Shown piece after piece: positions 5,893 to 7,675 of a stretch of 7,675 nucleotides of DNA. A model generated the notes under the pieces. That model was not told the DNA's origin, made no database searches, and saw only the letters and a list, made by a program, of their open reading frames with translations. How positions within the stretch are numbered: the first letter of the stretch is position 1; the number at the start of each line of letters is the position of its first letter. Origin of the DNA: Methanomassiliicoccus sp. UBA386 (GTDB taxonomy: Archaea > Thermoplasmatota > Thermoplasmata > Methanomassiliicoccales > Methanomassiliicoccaceae); contig DAGU01000100.1 of the NCBI GenBank assembly GCA_002498285.1, forward strand, positions 3,984-11,658, in the 5' to 3' direction. The translations under genes were made by a program, and so were the position numbers.

Positions 5893-6197
5893 TGGAGTTC
5901 GCAGTTTTGGGAAGCGAAGAATTCACGCTCGGATTCCGCCTCGCGGGAGTGAGGCGAGTGTACGCCGTGCGGCCTGAAGAGTACGAGGCCAAGCTCCTCG
6001 AGCTTACCGAGGACTCCACACTAGGCATACTGGCTATCAACTCATCAGACCTAACCACGGTTTCCGCCAACGTGCGCAAGAGGGCGCTGGAAAGCATCTC
6101 CCCCGTCGTCATCCAGGTGGGTGGAGAAGAAGGCGACCTGAGGGAAAAGGTCAAGAGCGCGATCGGCGTAGATCTGTACAAGTCGGAGAGGGATTGA
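5892..6197 (+). CDS. ahaF: A-type ATP synthase subunit F (central stalk)
   Basis: Subunit F is a small soluble protein that binds subunit D in the central shaft and affects ATPase activity. Seen: 101 residues, normal for the family. It begins MEFAVLGSEEFTLGFRLAGV with the GFRLAG motif (14-19) that is the clearest family mark. It continues as an alternating beta/alpha domain with LGILAINSSD (44-53) and SPVVIQVGG (70-78), and a charged C-terminal helix (82-101). An open frame in the same phase extends upstream to 5721, but that part overlaps subunit C and has no family similarity, so 5892 is the start. Two bases separate its stop from the ATG of subunit A. Confidence 0.95.
   Translation: MEFAVLGSEEFTLGFRLAGVRRVYAVRPEEYEAKLLELTEDSTLGILAINSSDLTTVSANVRKRALESISPVVIQVGGEEGDLREKVKSAIGVDLYKSERD
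6185..6192 (+). promoter_or_regulatory. Ribosome-binding site for subunit A
   Basis: GGAGAGGG, within the last codons of subunit F, lies 7 nt before the ATG at 6200. Confidence 0.45.
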
Positions 6198-6199
6198 AA

Positions 6200-7675
6200 A
6201 TGGAAAAGCACGGAACGATTTATAGGGTAGCCGGTCCCGTGGTGACCGCCACCGGCATCTCCCCCAAGATGTACGACGTCATGCTGGTCGGGGAAGAGGG
6301 GCTGATGGGCGAGGTCATCAAGATCGACGGCGACAAGACTATCATCCAGGTTTATGAGGAGACCTCCGGGCTGAGGCCCGGCGAGAAGGTCGTCGACACC
6401 CACCACCCTCTGGTGGCGGAGCTGGGACCCGGTCTCCTGAGCAGTGTGTACGACGGCATCCAGAGGCCCCTGCCGGTCCTCATGGAGGCCATGGGCAACT
6501 TCATCCAGCGTGGCGTTTCGGCCAACGGCCTGGACCGCAAGAAGAAGTGGAAGTTCGAGGCCGTGGCCAAGAAGGGCGACAAGGTCGTCGGCGGCGACGT
6601 CCTCGGAACAGTCAAGGAGTTCTACCTCACCCACAAGATCATGGTGCCTCCAGGCATCAGCGGAACGGTGGAGGAGATCCGCGAGGGAGAGTTCACCGTC
6701 GAGGAGACGGTCGCCAAGGTGGCTGGCCATGACATCATGATGATGCAGAAGTGGCCGGTCCGTGCGGGACGCCCGTTCGGCAAGAAGCTTATGCCCGACA
6801 TCCCGCTCATCACCGGACAGCGTGTCCTGGACACGATGTTCCCGTTGCCCAAGGGCGGCACCGCGGCCATCCCTGGTGCGTTCGGCACCGGGAAGACGGT
6901 CACCCAGCAGCAGCTGGCCAAGTGGTCCGACGCCGAGATCGTGGTATACATCGGATGCGGCGAGCGCGGCAACGAGATGACCGAGGTTCTGGCGACGTTC
7001 CCCGCGCTGGAGGACCCCAGGACCGGCGAGCCTCTGATGCAGAGGACCGTTCTTATCGCGAACACGTCCAACATGCCTGTGGCCGCCCGTGAGGCGTCCG
7101 TTTACACCGGCATGACCATCGCCGAGTACTACCGCGACCAGGGCTATAACGTCTCGCTGATGGCCGACTCCACCTCCCGGTGGGCCGAGGCCATGAGGGA
7201 GATCTCATCCCGCCTTGAGGAGATGCCCGGGGAGGAGGGCTTCCCTGCCTATCTTTCCGCCAGGCTGTCGGAGTTCTATGAGCGCGCTGGCCGCGTGGAG
7301 AACCACAACGGCTCCGTCGGCTCGATCTCCGTGGTCGGCGCCGTGTCGCCGCCGGGCGGCGACCTGTCCGAGCCGGTCACCCAGAACACCCTGCGTATCG
7401 TACGCGTCTTCTGGGCCCTTGACTCCAAGCTCCGTGAGAGGAGGCACTTCCCCACCATCAACTGGCTTACCTCCTACTCGCTGTACACTACTGGCCTCAA
7501 CGGCTGGTACAAGGCCAACGTGGCCGAGGACTTCCCCGCCCTGAGGCAGTGGGCCATGGAGATCCTGCAGCGCGAGTCCGAATTGCAGGAGATCGTCCAG
7601 CTGGTCGGTTCCGACGCCCTGCCGGATGAGCAGAAGATGACCCTGGAGGTCGCCAGGATGATCCGTGAGATCTTC
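6200..7675 (+). CDS. ahaA: A-type ATP synthase catalytic subunit A, C-terminus cut by window edge
   Basis: Subunit A binds and converts ADP plus phosphate to ATP at its interface with subunit B. Seen: 492 codons without a stop, of about 580 expected. The N-terminal beta-barrel begins GTIYRVAGPVV, and ELGPGLLSSVYDGIQRPL (74-91) follows. The extra domain found only in catalytic A-type subunits (the non-homologous region) covers about 112-190. The P-loop is GAFGTGKT (226-233) with Lys232. The catalytic glutamate is Glu255 in GCGERGNEM, and Walker B is VSLMADSTSRW with Asp323. SVVGAVSPPGGDLSEPV (377-393) and HFPTINWLTSYSLY (416-429) are also conserved. The P-loop differs from the usual archaeal GPFGSGKT at two positions (Ala227 for Pro, Thr230 for Ser). 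No intein interrupts it. An RBS lies at 6185-6192. Subunits B and D should follow downstream. Confidence 0.98.
   Translation, partial: MEKHGTIYRVAGPVVTATGISPKMYDVMLVGEEGLMGEVIKIDGDKTIIQVYEETSGLRPGEKVVDTHHPLVAELGPGLLSSVYDGIQRPLPVLMEAMGNFIQRGVSANGLDRKKKWKFEAVAKKGDKVVGGDVLGTVKEFYLTHKIMVPPGISGTVEEIREGEFTVEETVAKVAGHDIMMMQKWPVRAGRPFGKKLMPDIPLITGQRVLDTMFPLPKGGTAAIPGAFGTGKTVTQQQLAKWSDAEIVVYIGCGERGNEMTEVLATFPALEDPRTGEPLMQRTVLIANTSNMPVAAREASVYTGMTIAEYYRDQGYNVSLMADSTSRWAEAMREISSRLEEMPGEEGFPAYLSARLSEFYERAGRVENHNGSVGSISVVGAVSPPGGDLSEPVTQNTLRIVRVFWALDSKLRERRHFPTINWLTSYSLYTTGLNGWYKANVAEDFPALRQWAMEILQRESELQEIVQLVGSDALPDEQKMTLEVARMIREIF

Noticed and set aside
5870..6730. A 286-codon open frame on the minus strand opposite subunits F and A
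   Set aside because: It is antisense to strongly conserved genes and its composition is that of a shadow frame.
6875..6898. Possible intein at the P-loop of subunit A
   Set aside because: Thermoplasma and Pyrococcus A subunits can carry inteins here, but the reading from IPGAFGTGKT into VTQQQLAKW is continuous, with no intein-sized insert.
1..7675. Mobile elements, CRISPR arrays, tRNA or rRNA genes, defence or biosynthetic systems
   Set aside because: I looked on both strands and found no direct repeat arrays, terminal inverted repeats, transposase or integrase motifs, or tRNA-like cloverleaf. All longer real genes are housekeeping functions.

Overview
The window is archaeal and is dominated by the operon for the A-type (archaeal) ATP synthase. 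Seven of its cistrons lie on the + strand in the order H-I-K(c)-E-C-F-A, which is the usual euryarchaeal order. Four things point to a moderately high-GC euryarchaeon: the gene order, an archaeal S26B signal peptidase, TATA-like promoter elements and Shine-Dalgarno sites between cistrons. A Thermoplasmata/Methanomassiliicoccales-type lineage is my best guess. That placement is an inference from sequence style and was not tested by a search.

Left part (1-1263): a minus-strand gene runs off the left edge and encodes a type I signal peptidase of the archaeal/ER kind, with a Ser-His active site. It starts at a GTG at 717. About 25 nt upstream lies a TATA-like element, so its mRNA is probably leaderless. 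Diverging from it on the + strand is a deoxycytidylate (dCMP) deaminase gene of about 152 residues. It ends at 1263 and is followed by a weak hairpin plus a T-rich tract.

Middle (1264-1574): 311 bases hold no gene I can support. They contain two candidate TATA boxes (about 1353 and 1526), a perfect 10-bp palindrome at the expected start site of the first, and a longer inverted repeat. This is best read as the promoter and leader of the ATP synthase operon.

Right part (1575-7675): the ATP synthase genes are packed tightly, with overlaps or gaps of 2 to 25 nt, and nearly every one has its own ribosome-binding site. H and E form the peripheral stalks. I and K form the membrane ion path and rotor ring. 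C and F belong to the central stalk. A is the catalytic subunit and is cut by the right edge after 492 codons. The B and D genes are expected just beyond the window. Together these genes couple ion flow across the membrane to ATP synthesis.

I found no mobile element, CRISPR array, RNA gene or defence system, and nothing that looks like an undescribed system. The points worth a second look are small: a non-standard P-loop in subunit A, a c subunit with no glutamine at all, a large insertion in the signal peptidase, and the structured, apparently double-promoter leader of the operon.
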